From the NCBI GenBank assembly GCA_964496755.1, contig CAZCBD010000081.1:1-11482 (forward strand): a stretch of DNA of 11,482 nucleotides, written 5' to 3'. The notes below the pieces were generated by a model. It saw nothing but the letters and a program-made list of their open reading frames with translations, made no database searches and was not told the origin of the DNA. Below are positions 1 to 7,553 of this stretch, in pieces. The position numbers and the translations under genes are program-made. This stretch comes from CAZCBD01 sp964496755 (lineage in GTDB: Bacteria > Bacteroidota > Ignavibacteria > Ignavibacteriales > Melioribacteraceae). Every line of letters begins with the position of its first letter. The stretch's first letter is position 1.

Positions 1-39
1 AAAACTAAACGTCTAAAACTGAACGAGTCCAATTATAAA

Positions 40-1719
40 ATGATGCGTATTATTGCTTTTCTTTTTTTACTTTCACTTCAAATAGTTACTACTAATAAAT
101 TGGATAGTCTTTTAAAAGTCTTACCTACACAAAAAGGCCGGGAAAGGTTTATGACTTTGCTGGAAGTTGCAGACCAGGAAAATTCTTTAACTTCTACGGA
201 AATAATTAAATACGGCTATGATGCTTATGTTGAAGCAAAAAAATTAAATGATCATAATATTGGATACGCATATATTAAAATTGCTAATGGATATGAATTA
301 GCCGGAACCTATAATTTAGCGCTTAAGTATTTATTGAAGGCCGATAGTATTTTTATGAAATTTAAGATATCAAAAAATCGGGCATATATATCGGATCGGA
401 TAGGCTTCTTATATTATGAAATTGGAGATTTTAAAAAAGCTGAAAAGTATATTTCTTCGGCTTTGAATAACGGAGAAAAAATATCTTTATATAATACTGT
501 ATATTTTCTTAATCATTTAGGTTTAGTAAAAGATTTATTAGGAAAGCATTTTGTAGCGGAAAAAATTTATTTTAAAGCAATAGATTTAGCGGTAAGAAAT
601 TCATTTAATCAAATACTCTCGGCATTATATCATAATGTTGCACTGCTTAATTTGCATACTGAAAATTATAAAAAAGCAGAACGATTTTATTTAAAAGCGG
701 TTGAACTTGAAAAACTTGATAAAGAATTTCCAAATACAATTGATTATGCAATAACACTGATAAACCTTGGAGCATTGTATTTAAAAACTAATGAACTATA
801 CAAAGCGAATTATAGTTTGGATAAGGCTTTCAAAATTGTTAAAAATAAGTCAACACCACTGTATCTTAGGGATATTTATTTTAATAAATACAAGTACTAC
901 AAAAAAATAGGGAATAATAAAAAGGCACTAAAATATTGTGAATTATATAAATCCATAGAGGATGAAGTTTTTAATTCGGAAACAAAAAGTAAAATGGAGG
1001 CAGAGTTAACAGCTAAATTGATTGAGCAAAAAGAGGCGCAATACAAATTACTTGAAGCCAAGAGTTTGTTAAAAGAAGAAAAATTAAAAACACAAAAAAT
1101 ACTGTTAATTGTTTTAGTAATTGTTTCCGGTGTATTATTTGTTCTCTATACTCAAATAAAATTAAAGAAATCCGCCTATATTGAATTAGTAAAAAAAGAT
1201 CTTAATTTAGTTAAATTTGAAAAACTTTATAGTAAAGATATTTTTAGTAAAACCGGAAGAGAAAATAAATTAAATTCGGAATTAGTAAATACAACTTCAG
1301 ATAAATTAAGTTCAAATAAATTAAGTTCGAGTAAATTAAATTCAAAATATTCAAGATCTTCATTAACGAACGAACAAAAAAAAGAAATCAAGTTTTTAAT
1401 TCTTAATTCTATGGAAAATGAAAAATCTTATTTGGAAAATGATTTAACCATCAATAAATTATCTAGGAAATTGAATATAAGCAGAACTTACATTTCACAA
1501 GTCATTAATGAAGTTTTTAACAAATCTTTTATACAATTTGTAAATGAATATAGAGTAAAAGAAGCTAGGCATTTATTGTCTTCGGAAGAAGGGAAGCTTT
1601 ATACGGTTGATTATATAGCTAAAAAATCCGGATTCAACTCTGCAACTGTTTTTTCTTCTGCATTTAAGAAATTTACTGGTGTTACTCCCTCCTTTTATTT
1701 AAAATCTTTAAAAAAATAA
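40..1719 (+). CDS. Membrane-spanning TPR-AraC family transcriptional regulator
   Basis: 559 aa. Residues 1-18 are hydrophobic (MMRIIAFLFLLSLQ...) and look like a signal peptide or first membrane anchor. Residues about 55-310 are TPR-like helical repeats (for example the GDFKKAEKYISSAL and ENYKKAERFYLKAV motifs). A charged coiled coil (about 315-352) precedes one strong transmembrane helix at 354-371. After a repetitive linker (408-436), residues 455-557 form an AraC-type double helix-turn-helix, including the classic second half GFNSATVFSSAFKKFTGVTP (531-550). The TPR sensor is therefore probably periplasmic and the DNA-binding domain cytoplasmic, so a signal could cross the membrane in one polypeptide. 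This layout is known in Bacteroidota; the ligand and targets are not visible. ATG at 40 was chosen because the signal peptide starts there. The frame stays open to the window edge, so an upstream start cannot be excluded. No clear Shine-Dalgarno is seen. A second ATG follows directly at 43. Confidence 0.88.
   Translation: MMRIIAFLFLLSLQIVTTNKLDSLLKVLPTQKGRERFMTLLEVADQENSLTSTEIIKYGYDAYVEAKKLNDHNIGYAYIKIANGYELAGTYNLALKYLLKADSIFMKFKISKNRAYISDRIGFLYYEIGDFKKAEKYISSALNNGEKISLYNTVYFLNHLGLVKDLLGKHFVAEKIYFKAIDLAVRNSFNQILSALYHNVALLNLHTENYKKAERFYLKAVELEKLDKEFPNTIDYAITLINLGALYLKTNELYKANYSLDKAFKIVKNKSTPLYLRDIYFNKYKYYKKIGNNKKALKYCELYKSIEDEVFNSETKSKMEAELTAKLIEQKEAQYKLLEAKSLLKEEKLKTQKILLIVLVIVSGVLFVLYTQIKLKKSAYIELVKKDLNLVKFEKLYSKDIFSKTGRENKLNSELVNTTSDKLSSNKLSSSKLNSKYSRSSLTNEQKKEIKFLILNSMENEKSYLENDLTINKLSRKLNISRTYISQVINEVFNKSFIQFVNEYRVKEARHLLSSEEGKLYTVDYIAKKSGFNSATVFSSAFKKFTGVTPSFYLKSLKK
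1303..1347 (+). repeat. 15-bp in-frame minisatellite, three copies (KLSS-type linker)
   Basis: Three adjacent 15-bp units (1303, 1318, 1333), each starting AAATTAA(G/A)TTC, encode KLSSN, KLSSS and KLNSK. A diverged fourth copy (KLNSE) lies at 1267-1281. They form the Ser/Asn/Lys-rich linker between the transmembrane helix and the AraC domain. The unit length keeps the reading frame, so copy number could vary without breaking the gene. Confidence 0.8.
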
Positions 1720-1724
1720 TTTCA

Positions 1725-1760
1725 AACCTCTTTTTAAGGTTAATTCAAATTTCTTCTTTT
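1725..1760 (+). terminator. Weak candidate terminator after the TPR-AraC gene
   Basis: Five nucleotides past the stop codon, AACCT (1725-1729) can pair with AGGTT (1737-1741) around a 7-nt loop, and a T/C-rich run follows. The stem is only 5 bp and AT-heavy, so this is a weak call. Confidence 0.3.
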
Positions 1761-1796
1761 CTTCTAACTATTTCTCAAAAACCAAAATTTTTATGC

Positions 1797-1810
1797 AAAT
1801 GTATACATTT
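1797..1810. repeat. Perfect 14-bp palindrome
   Basis: AAATGTATACATTT is its own reverse complement. It is followed by the partly similar ATGTATATAAAA. It lies between the TPR-AraC gene and the sorting-domain remnant. It could be an operator or simply an AT-rich chance palindrome; no protein partner can be named. Confidence 0.45.
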
Positions 1811-1857
1811 ATGTATATAAAATTTTCAACCGTTTCTCTGAACAGTTATATTGCTGA

Positions 1858-2037
1858 CCTATTTCACAACACATTGGGGGGAACAAACAATTAACTAATG
1901 GAGAAAGAAATGCTTATCAAACGGCAGGTGTTCATTCTGTTAAATTTAATGCCGCAAATTTGCCGAGTGGAATTTACTTCTATCAAATTAAAGCCGGCAG
2001 TTTTATAAAAACAAAAAAAATGATTTTAATGAAATAA
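1858..2037 (+). pseudogene. Orphan type IX secretion (Por) C-terminal sorting domain tail
   Basis: The open frame after the TGA at 1855-1857 encodes about 59 residues with no usable start codon. The last 45 or so match the conserved end of a T9SS type A sorting domain: AGVHSVKFNA, then LPSGIYFYQIKAG, then TKKMILMK and TAA. In intact proteins this domain sits at the extreme C-terminus of large secreted or surface proteins and directs them through the outer membrane. Here the upstream sequence is non-coding in every frame, so only the tail survives. It is most likely the remnant of a deleted or recombined gene. It also implies that the genome has, or had, a type IX secretion system. A real but truncated gene with an unusual start is much less likely. 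Confidence 0.72.
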
Positions 2038-2083
2038 ATTCTATTAGAAATAATTAAGGTGATAAATATTAATAACAGGTAGA

Positions 2084-2124
2084 TTAGCGATTTAATCGAT
2101 GCGCTAAGAACGATATGCGCTAAG
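2084..2124. repeat. CGCTAA direct and inverted repeats
   Basis: ATGCGCTAAG occurs at 2099-2108 and again at 2115-2124 (16 bp apart). TTAGCG at 2084-2089 is the inverted copy of CGCTAA, and CGATT-T-AATCG (2088-2098) forms a small palindrome between them. The cluster lies just before the terminator hairpin. Function is unknown. Confidence 0.5.
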
Positions 2125-2137
2125 GGAGAAGAAGATG

Positions 2138-2170
2138 GGCTGCCTAATTTAGGCAGCCTATTATTTTTTA
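2138..2170. terminator. Strong hairpin, probable bidirectional terminator at the valS end
   Basis: GGCTGCCTAA (2138-2147) is perfectly complementary to TTAGGCAGCC (2149-2158). In practice this gives an 8-bp GC-rich stem with a small AT loop. On the plus strand it is followed by TATTATTTTTTATA, a good U-tract, so it stops transcription coming from the left. For valS, whose stop codon is at 2168-2170, it lies about 10 nt downstream and is followed by a weaker pyrimidine run (ATCTTCTTCTCCC). The stem core resembles that of the hcp terminator. Confidence 0.75.
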
Positions 2171-4786
2171 TAAGCTTTCTAACATTTCCTTTAATTTCGA
2201 AATTTTTTCCGACCAATCTCGTTGTTTGTTTTTTTCATTTTCAACAACATTAACAGGAGCATTATTTACAAATTTTTCGTTTTGTAATTTTTTTGTTACT
2301 CCAATCAATTGATTTTCGAGACGTGAAATTTCCTTTTGCAATCTTTCTTTTTCAGCGTCAAGATCAATTAATCCTTCCAAGGGCACAAAAATATCGCATC
2401 CGGAAACTACTGCTGTTGCTGCTGATTTGGGCTTTTCAACTTTTTTGCCGGCAGTTAGATTTTCAATCTTGGCCAAAGATTTTATGTAGGTTATTTGTGC
2501 TTCGGTTAATTCTTCGGTCTTTAATACAACATCAATTGTTTTAGATGGAGGAATATTTTTTCCACCGCGAATATTTCTAATTGCGGTAATTACATTCATC
2601 ACAAATTCCATTTCGCTTTCAGCTTTTTCATCAATTAAATCGGTATTTACTACAGGGAATTTTTCAGTTGAAATGCTTTCTCCGTTTTTTCTTTCCGAAA
2701 TCATTTGCCATATTTCTTCCGAAATAAACGGCATAAACGGATGGATCATTTTTAGAATGTTTTCGAATAACGATAAAGCGCGTTTCAGAGTAGCCTTTTT
2801 TATCTCTTCGTTTTTGCTGTATAATTTGTTTTTCGAAAGTTCAATATACCAGTCGCAGAAATCATTCCAAACAAATGAATAAATTATTTTAGTTGCACCT
2901 GTAATATCGAATTTATCAAGTGCGTCATCCATTTTTTTTATACTACTTTGGAAACGGGAAAGAATCCATTTGTCGGCAAAATCAAAATGCTTATCATCCA
3001 AATCATTAGTAAGCTCCATTCCATTTGCATTCATTAACAAATATCTGCCGGCATTCCAAATCTTATTAGCAAAGTTTCTTCCGAATTCGCATTTTTCTTC
3101 GCTGAACAAAACGTCTTGTCCCATTGGAGCTAAATAATTAATTGTAAACCGAAGAGCATCGGTGCCGTAATTTTCAATAACGTTTAACGGATCGGGAGAA
3201 TTACCAAGCGATTTGCTCATTTTCCTGCCTTTTTCGTCGCGAATTATCGAGGTAAAATAAACATCCTTGAATGGAATATCATTCATAAATTCTTCTCCGG
3301 CAATTATCATTCTGGCCACCCAGAAAAAAATAATATCCGGACCGGTAACAAGTAGATCGGTTGGATAATAGTATTTTTGTTCTTCTTCGGATGTAAACAC
3401 ATCTTGTGCCCAGAGCCAGCTTGAAGCCCATGTGTCAAGCACATCATTTTCTTGTGTCCAATTTTCAACATCTTCGGGTGGATTTACATCACAGAAAATT
3501 TCTCCGGTTTCATTATGATACCAAACCGGAATTCTGTGTCCCCACCAAAGCTGACGAGATATACACCAATCGCGAATATTTTCCAGCCAATGGAAATATG
3601 TTTTTGTCCAATGTTGGGGATGAAAATGTATTTTTCCTTCTTTTACAACCTGCATTGCGGGTTTTACCAATTCATCCATTTTCATGAAATATTGTTCCGA
3701 TAGGTAGGGTTCAATCGGGACATTGCCTCGTTGGCTATAACCTACTTTGTGTAAATGATCTTCGACTTTTTCTAATAGATTATTTTCTTCAAACCATTTT
3801 ACAACTTTTTTTCTTGCTTCGTATCTATCTAAACCGCGAAATTCTTCGGGTACGTTTTCGTTTAATGTGGCATCTTTGTTTAAGATATTTATGAATTCCA
3901 AATTATGGCGTTGTCCCATTGCATAGTCATTTTCATCGTGGGCAGGGGTTACTTTTACGCAACCTGTTCCAAATTCCAAATCAACATAATCATCACCAAA
4001 GATTGGAATTTCACGATTTACGATTGGGAGTAAAACTTTTTTCCCGATTAAATCTTTAAATCGTTCATCGTTCGGATTAATAGCCACACCGGTATCGCCA
4101 AGCATGGTTTCGGGGCGGGTGGTTGCTACTATTAAATAGTTGTCGGAGTTTGCAATCGGATAGCGCAAGTACCAAAGTTTCCCATTTTCTTCTTTATAAA
4201 TTACTTCTTCGTCAGAAATTGCCGATTTTGAGGCCGGACACCAATTCACTAATCGGTTCCCTTTGTAGATTACTCCTTTTTTGTAAAGTTTTACAAAGGC
4301 TTCAATTACTTTTTGTGAATAATGTTCATCCATAGTAAAACGAAGCCTTTCCCAATCGCAGCTAACGCCAAGTTTACGAAGTTGTTTTATTATTATGCCT
4401 CCGTATTTTTCTTTCCACTCATGACAATATTTTAAGAATTCTTCCCGTGGAATATTGTTGCTATCTATTCCTTGTTCTTTCAAAAATGCTTTTACTTTGG
4501 ATTCTGTGGCAATTGAAGCATGGTCGGTTCCCGGTACCCAGCAAGCATTGTAGCCTTTCATTCTTTTGTAGCGAATGTAAACATCTTGAATTGTATTGTT
4601 CAACACATGTCCTAAATGCAACATTCCTGTGATGTTTGGTGGGGGAATGACAATAGTATATGGTTCTTTTTGTGAGTCTATTTCCGAGTGAAATATTTTA
4701 TTGTCCTCCCAGTATTTATACCATTTGTCTTCAACTTCTGCTGGATTGTAAGCTTTTGGAATATCAGATAGATTTTTAATTTGCAT
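2168..4786 (-). CDS. valS: Valyl-tRNA synthetase (ValRS)
   Basis: 872 aa class I aminoacyl-tRNA synthetase that charges tRNA-Val with valine and hydrolyses mischarged Thr-tRNA-Val. Visible signatures: the ATP-binding HIGH motif as HLGH (57-60) within PPPNITGMLHLGH; the CP1 editing-domain motifs TTRPETMLGDT (222-232) and GTGCVKVTPAHD (273-284); WCISRQLWWGHRIPVWY (407-423); KMSKS (522-526); an anticodon-binding domain; and a C-terminal coiled coil (about 800-872) rich in Glu, Lys and Leu that contains NAPVNVV. The length is normal for bacterial ValRS and no key motif is missing. The ATG at 4784-4786 is followed by the expected lead-in (YNPAEVEDKWYKYW), though no strong Shine-Dalgarno is seen. 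It is transcribed alone and divergently from the AlkD-like gene. It is an essential housekeeping gene, so it serves as a phylogenetic anchor for this window. Confidence 0.98.
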   Translation of the reverse strand: MQIKNLSDIPKAYNPAEVEDKWYKYWEDNKIFHSEIDSQKEPYTIVIPPPNITGMLHLGHVLNNTIQDVYIRYKRMKGYNACWVPGTDHASIATESKVKAFLKEQGIDSNNIPREEFLKYCHEWKEKYGGIIIKQLRKLGVSCDWERLRFTMDEHYSQKVIEAFVKLYKKGVIYKGNRLVNWCPASKSAISDEEVIYKEENGKLWYLRYPIANSDNYLIVATTRPETMLGDTGVAINPNDERFKDLIGKKVLLPIVNREIPIFGDDYVDLEFGTGCVKVTPAHDENDYAMGQRHNLEFINILNKDATLNENVPEEFRGLDRYEARKKVVKWFEENNLLEKVEDHLHKVGYSQRGNVPIEPYLSEQYFMKMDELVKPAMQVVKEGKIHFHPQHWTKTYFHWLENIRDWCISRQLWWGHRIPVWYHNETGEIFCDVNPPEDVENWTQENDVLDTWASSWLWAQDVFTSEEEQKYYYPTDLLVTGPDIIFFWVARMIIAGEEFMNDIPFKDVYFTSIIRDEKGRKMSKSLGNSPDPLNVIENYGTDALRFTINYLAPMGQDVLFSEEKCEFGRNFANKIWNAGRYLLMNANGMELTNDLDDKHFDFADKWILSRFQSSIKKMDDALDKFDITGATKIIYSFVWNDFCDWYIELSKNKLYSKNEEIKKATLKRALSLFENILKMIHPFMPFISEEIWQMISERKNGESISTEKFPVVNTDLIDEKAESEMEFVMNVITAIRNIRGGKNIPPSKTIDVVLKTEELTEAQITYIKSLAKIENLTAGKKVEKPKSAATAVVSGCDIFVPLEGLIDLDAEKERLQKEISRLENQLIGVTKKLQNEKFVNNAPVNVVENEKNKQRDWSEKISKLKEMLESL

Positions 4787-4835
4787 AACCGACCTATTTG
4801 TTTGATAGCATGAAATATTACTAAAATTTAAGTTA

Positions 4836-4843
4836 CAAATATA
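4836..4843 (-). promoter_or_regulatory. Candidate -7 box of the valS promoter
   Basis: On the minus strand the bases read TATATTTG, a perfect match to the Bacteroidota -7 consensus TAnnTTTG, about 50 bp upstream of the valS start codon. A TTG-type -33 element is not seen at the expected distance, so support rests on the -7 box alone. Confidence 0.45.
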
Positions 4844-4873
4844 AGAAATTGAATGATAATTTTTATCGGATTG

Positions 4874-4911
4874 TTTTTTGAGAGAGAGCTTTTTTGAGAG
4901 AGAGTTTTTTG
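4874..4911. repeat. Tandem repeat of TTTTTTGAGAGAGAG
   Basis: Two exact 15-bp copies lie at 4874-4888 and 4890-4904, separated by one C (period 16). A partial third copy (TTTTTTG) follows at 4905-4911. It is low-complexity polypurine/polypyrimidine DNA about 90-125 bp upstream of the valS start. Confidence 0.85.
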
Positions 4912-5017
4912 TTTGCTTATTAAGGTACTGAATTTCTACGATTGATAAGTTATGATTGTGGTGATAAAAAACATTTGTTAGGTATGTTAAAAATGTATCA
5001 TTTTATGATGCTAAAAT

Positions 5018-5046
5018 TTGACATATGAAGTTTTCTTGCTTATGTT
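5018..5046 (+). promoter_or_regulatory. Candidate promoter of the AlkD-like gene
   Basis: TTGACA (5018-5023), a 17-bp spacer and TATGTT (5041-5046) match a sigma-70 promoter. The same bases also read TTTG, 20 bp, TATGTTTA, one mismatch from the Bacteroidota -33/-7 consensus. Transcription would start near 5053, leaving a 5' leader of about 75 nt. Confidence 0.5.
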
Positions 5047-5127
5047 TAATCATTATTCCCTTATTTCCTGTCGTTTTAAAATTAAATAAAACAAAATAAA
5101 TTAATAAAAATAGGTTAGCAAACTATT

Positions 5128-5817
5128 ATGAAGAAAGATTTTTTAGATAATTGTTTAACCGAAGTTAAAAATAAAGTTGATGTTGCAGATAAAAATACTT
5201 CTTCTCAGAGAATGCTTTTTAAACAAGGTTTTTCATTTTCCGGATATCCGAAACCGGAACAACTAATTATTTGGAATTATATTTGGAATAAATCATCTGA
5301 TTTTTGGATATGTGTGCAAGCGTTTCTATTTCTTGAAATGAATATAAAGGATAAAGATTTTTTAGCAGATTCGTGGGAAACAATCAAAAAGTGGCAAAAA
5401 AAAGTTGATAATTGGGGGACGTGTGATGCATTATCAAAAATATATACCAAAGTTCTTGAAATAATTCCGGATAAAGTATTGGAACAGCTTAAGCTATGGA
5501 ATAAGTCGGAAAAATTGTGGGATAAAAGACAATCGCTTGTAAGCCTCTTATATTTTAGTCGTACAAAAAATATCGTACTACCTTATGAAACTATAATTCC
5601 CTTTGTATCTGAATTGATACATGATAAAGAGCATTATGTTCAAAAGGGGGTAGGATGGACTTTAAAAGAATTACACCGAGTTTATCCGCATAAGACATTA
5701 AAATATATTGAAGAAAATATTTTGAATATTTCAGCAGTAGCATTTTCTTCTGCAATTGAGAAAATTGAAAAAGCAGACAAAAACAGATTGAAGAAAATTA
5801 GAAAGCTCGGTTACTAA
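5128..5817 (+). CDS. AlkD-like DNA alkylation repair protein (HEAT-like repeat glycosylase)
   Basis: 229 aa, close to the usual length of AlkD-type proteins. AlkD folds as HEAT-like repeats and excises bulky or cationic alkylated bases such as N3-methyladenine and N7-methylguanine. Family hallmarks are visible: VDNWGTCDAL (93-102), WDKRQSLVSLLY (131-142) and YVQKGVGWTLKEL (170-182). By motif alignment, the residues that act on the damaged nucleotide in Bacillus cereus AlkD (W109, D113, R148, W187) correspond to W96, D100, R134 and W177, so the protein is probably active. The ATG at 5128 has no clear Shine-Dalgarno, as is common in Bacteroidota. It ends in a double stop (TAATAA). It appears to be monocistronic, running toward the chemotaxis gene. 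The exact lesion specificity cannot be read from sequence; a structural, non-catalytic member of the family is the main alternative. Confidence 0.87.
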   Translation: MKKDFLDNCLTEVKNKVDVADKNTSSQRMLFKQGFSFSGYPKPEQLIIWNYIWNKSSDFWICVQAFLFLEMNIKDKDFLADSWETIKKWQKKVDNWGTCDALSKIYTKVLEIIPDKVLEQLKLWNKSEKLWDKRQSLVSLLYFSRTKNIVLPYETIIPFVSELIHDKEHYVQKGVGWTLKELHRVYPHKTLKYIEENILNISAVAFSSAIEKIEKADKNRLKKIRKLGY

Positions 5818-5915
5818 TAAATTAAAACCATAAAATTTTGCGTGAACAAGAAAATGAACAACTTAGTTCAATAAACGGTTCGAGCTGCTTACAAATGTTA
5901 TTATAGAAAACGAAA

Positions 5916-5950
5916 GCCCACTCTCTAATGGGCACCGCATTTTTTAATTT
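5916..5950. terminator. Bidirectional terminator between convergent genes
   Basis: GCCCA (5916-5920) pairs with TGGGC (5929-5933) around an 8-nt loop. On the plus strand a run of six T (ATTTTTT) follows within a few bases. On the minus strand the stem is followed by TTTCGTTTTCTAT. It sits between the end of the AlkD-like gene and the end of the chemotaxis gene and could serve both. The stem is short. Confidence 0.5.
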
Positions 5951-5970
5951 ACGTAATTGAAATTTTTATT

Positions 5971-7500
5971 TTAATTTTCATTAATTTTAAATTTACTAAC
6001 CAATTCGGTAAGATTTTCCATTTGATTTACAATCTCTTTCACAGACTGAGAGGTTTCTTCGTTTGTTGCGGCCGATTTTATTGAAACGGATGCAATATTA
6101 TCTGAAGCAACCGTAATTTCATTAGTTCCAATTTCTATATTTTTAACATCGCTTGTCATTTCAATTGTTGTATTTGTAATATTTTCAATAGTTGATACAA
6201 TTTCTTTACCGCTAATTTTATTTTGTTCTGTCATTGCAGCAATTTTTACTGACATTTCTTGAAGACTATTCATAGACTGAGCAATCTTTTTAATGTTTTT
6301 CAATTGTTCTTTCATAGAATATGCCGATTGACTTGATAAATCACTTGATTTTTCCGCACCCAGTTTTATCTGTTTCAATTTTTCCGAACTTGCTATTGCA
6401 AAAGAATTGCCTTCGTCAACATTTTCTAAAGCCAAATTCATTGAATTTACAAGTTCTTGAGTTTCAACGGATATTGAACTGAGCATGGATTTAATTTGTT
6501 TTGTGGCTTTTGTGGTTTTATCGGCAAGTTTTCGTACTTCATCTGCAACAACTGCAAAGCCTTTCCCTGCTGTTCCGGCTCTTGCCGCTTCAATTGCAGC
6601 ATTAAGCGAAAGTAAATTTGTTTGATCGGCAATTTCACTAATTGATGTAAGTGTTTCATTTATCTTTTGAGTTGAATTGTTTAGCTTACCGACAACATTA
6701 GCGGTTTTGTTAACTTGATTCTTAATGTTTTCCATTCCGATAAGAGCATTTTTGGAAATTTCAACTCCTTCATTTGCTAAAATTACAGATGTCCGGGTTG
6801 TTTGAAACACATTGTCTGAATTCTTGGCAACTTCATTAATTGATACGGACATTTCTTCAATATTTGTAGAGGTTCCTTCAATTGCATTTGCAACAGAATT
6901 AACATTTATAAATGTTTCTTCAAGATTTTCAGAAACATTTTTCATTGTTTTATCTATTTCTTCCATTGAAGATGCTTGTGATATTATTTTACTTTCTATG
7001 TTTTCTACCTGATTCAAAATATTTTTTATAGAAACCGAGGCATCTTCGGTTGTTTTTGCCAAATTCTGAGAAGAATTGGCGTTTTCATTGATGGATACTT
7101 CTATTTGTTTTGTCTCGCTTAAAGCACAAATTGTTGACATTTTAATTTGCAGAATCATTTTTTCTAATTTGTCAATAAAGATATTAAACCACTTGGTCAT
7201 TTCACCTATTTCGTCTTTTGAGCTTTCATCAAGTCTTTTCGTTAAATCGCCTTTGCCTTTGGCAATATCTTTTAAAACTACGGTTAATTCTCTAATTTTA
7301 GCGATTAAAATTTTTTTTAATATTAAATAATTAATAATGCCAATACTGGAGCCTGCAATTAAACAGCCTAAAACAAACCATTGTAGCATATTAGGTTTCC
7401 ATTCAACAAAGAAATTTGCATAAAAAGGGAAAACAATTCCCATAGTAATACCAAATAATACATAGGAAAAAAATAATTTTCTAAGAATACTGTATTTCAT
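5971..7500 (-). CDS. Methyl-accepting chemotaxis protein lacking a periplasmic sensor domain
   Basis: 509 aa. Two transmembrane helices (about 8-30 and 39-62) are joined by only about 8 residues, so there is no room for a ligand-binding domain. A HAMP domain follows (about 63-115), then a long coiled-coil signalling domain. Its tip carries the conserved hairpin EIADQTNLLSLNAAIEAARAG (289-309), then GKGFAVVADEVRKLA (312-326), which binds CheA and CheW. Ala/Glu-rich flanking helices supply candidate methylation sites. It ends without the NWETF-type CheR/CheB tether. Input may come from the membrane, from redox state or from a partner protein. The start is supported by AGGA (minus strand, 7508-7511) seven bases before the ATG. 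No che genes are in the window, so it is an orphan receptor gene here. Its product is set in the inner membrane. Confidence 0.93.
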   Translation of the reverse strand: MKYSILRKLFFSYVLFGITMGIVFPFYANFFVEWKPNMLQWFVLGCLIAGSSIGIINYLILKKILIAKIRELTVVLKDIAKGKGDLTKRLDESSKDEIGEMTKWFNIFIDKLEKMILQIKMSTICALSETKQIEVSINENANSSQNLAKTTEDASVSIKNILNQVENIESKIISQASSMEEIDKTMKNVSENLEETFINVNSVANAIEGTSTNIEEMSVSINEVAKNSDNVFQTTRTSVILANEGVEISKNALIGMENIKNQVNKTANVVGKLNNSTQKINETLTSISEIADQTNLLSLNAAIEAARAGTAGKGFAVVADEVRKLADKTTKATKQIKSMLSSISVETQELVNSMNLALENVDEGNSFAIASSEKLKQIKLGAEKSSDLSSQSAYSMKEQLKNIKKIAQSMNSLQEMSVKIAAMTEQNKISGKEIVSTIENITNTTIEMTSDVKNIEIGTNEITVASDNIASVSIKSAATNEETSQSVKEIVNQMENLTELVSKFKINEN

Positions 7501-7553
7501 AAAAGTTTCCTGAATTATTTATTAATTAAGAGTTTGTTCTTAAAAGTAGGCAT

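Larger units (their letters stand above)
1720..2167. other. Gene-poor region between the TPR-AraC gene and valS
   Basis: These 448 bp contain no complete gene. They hold a weak hairpin, a perfect 14-bp palindrome, an orphan type IX sorting-domain tail, a cluster of CGCTAA repeats and a strong terminator hairpin (each listed separately). Stop codons break all frames ahead of the sorting-domain tail, so the region looks like the scar of a deleted secreted-protein gene. Confidence 0.6.
4787..5127. other. Divergent promoter region between valS and the AlkD-like gene
   Basis: The 341-bp stretch contains no credible ORF. It holds a TAnnTTTG box for valS, a tandem TTTTTTGAGAGAGAG repeat, and a sigma-70-like promoter for the AlkD-like gene (each listed separately). 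The long AT-rich leader between about 5053 and 5127 shows no obvious hairpin or riboswitch. Confidence 0.6.

Noticed and set aside
1898..2008. Short ATG-initiated plus-strand ORF of 36 codons in the sorting-domain region
   Set aside because: It is a different frame of the sorting-domain tail, whose own frame has a clear match to a known family.
1983..2216. Minus-strand 77-codon ORF across the end of valS
   Set aside because: It overlaps the valS C-terminus in another frame and runs antisense through the sorting-domain tail; its low-complexity Ile/Leu-rich product looks like translated AT-rich DNA.
3406..3703. Overlapping plus-strand ORFs antisense to valS
   Set aside because: Both mirror well-conserved ValRS coding sequence and have no start signal or family resemblance.
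5855..5870. Inverted repeat TGAAC-AACTTA-GTTCA after the AlkD-like gene
   Set aside because: Arms are only 5 bp, no U-tract follows, and it lies before a better terminator candidate; chance is likely in this composition.
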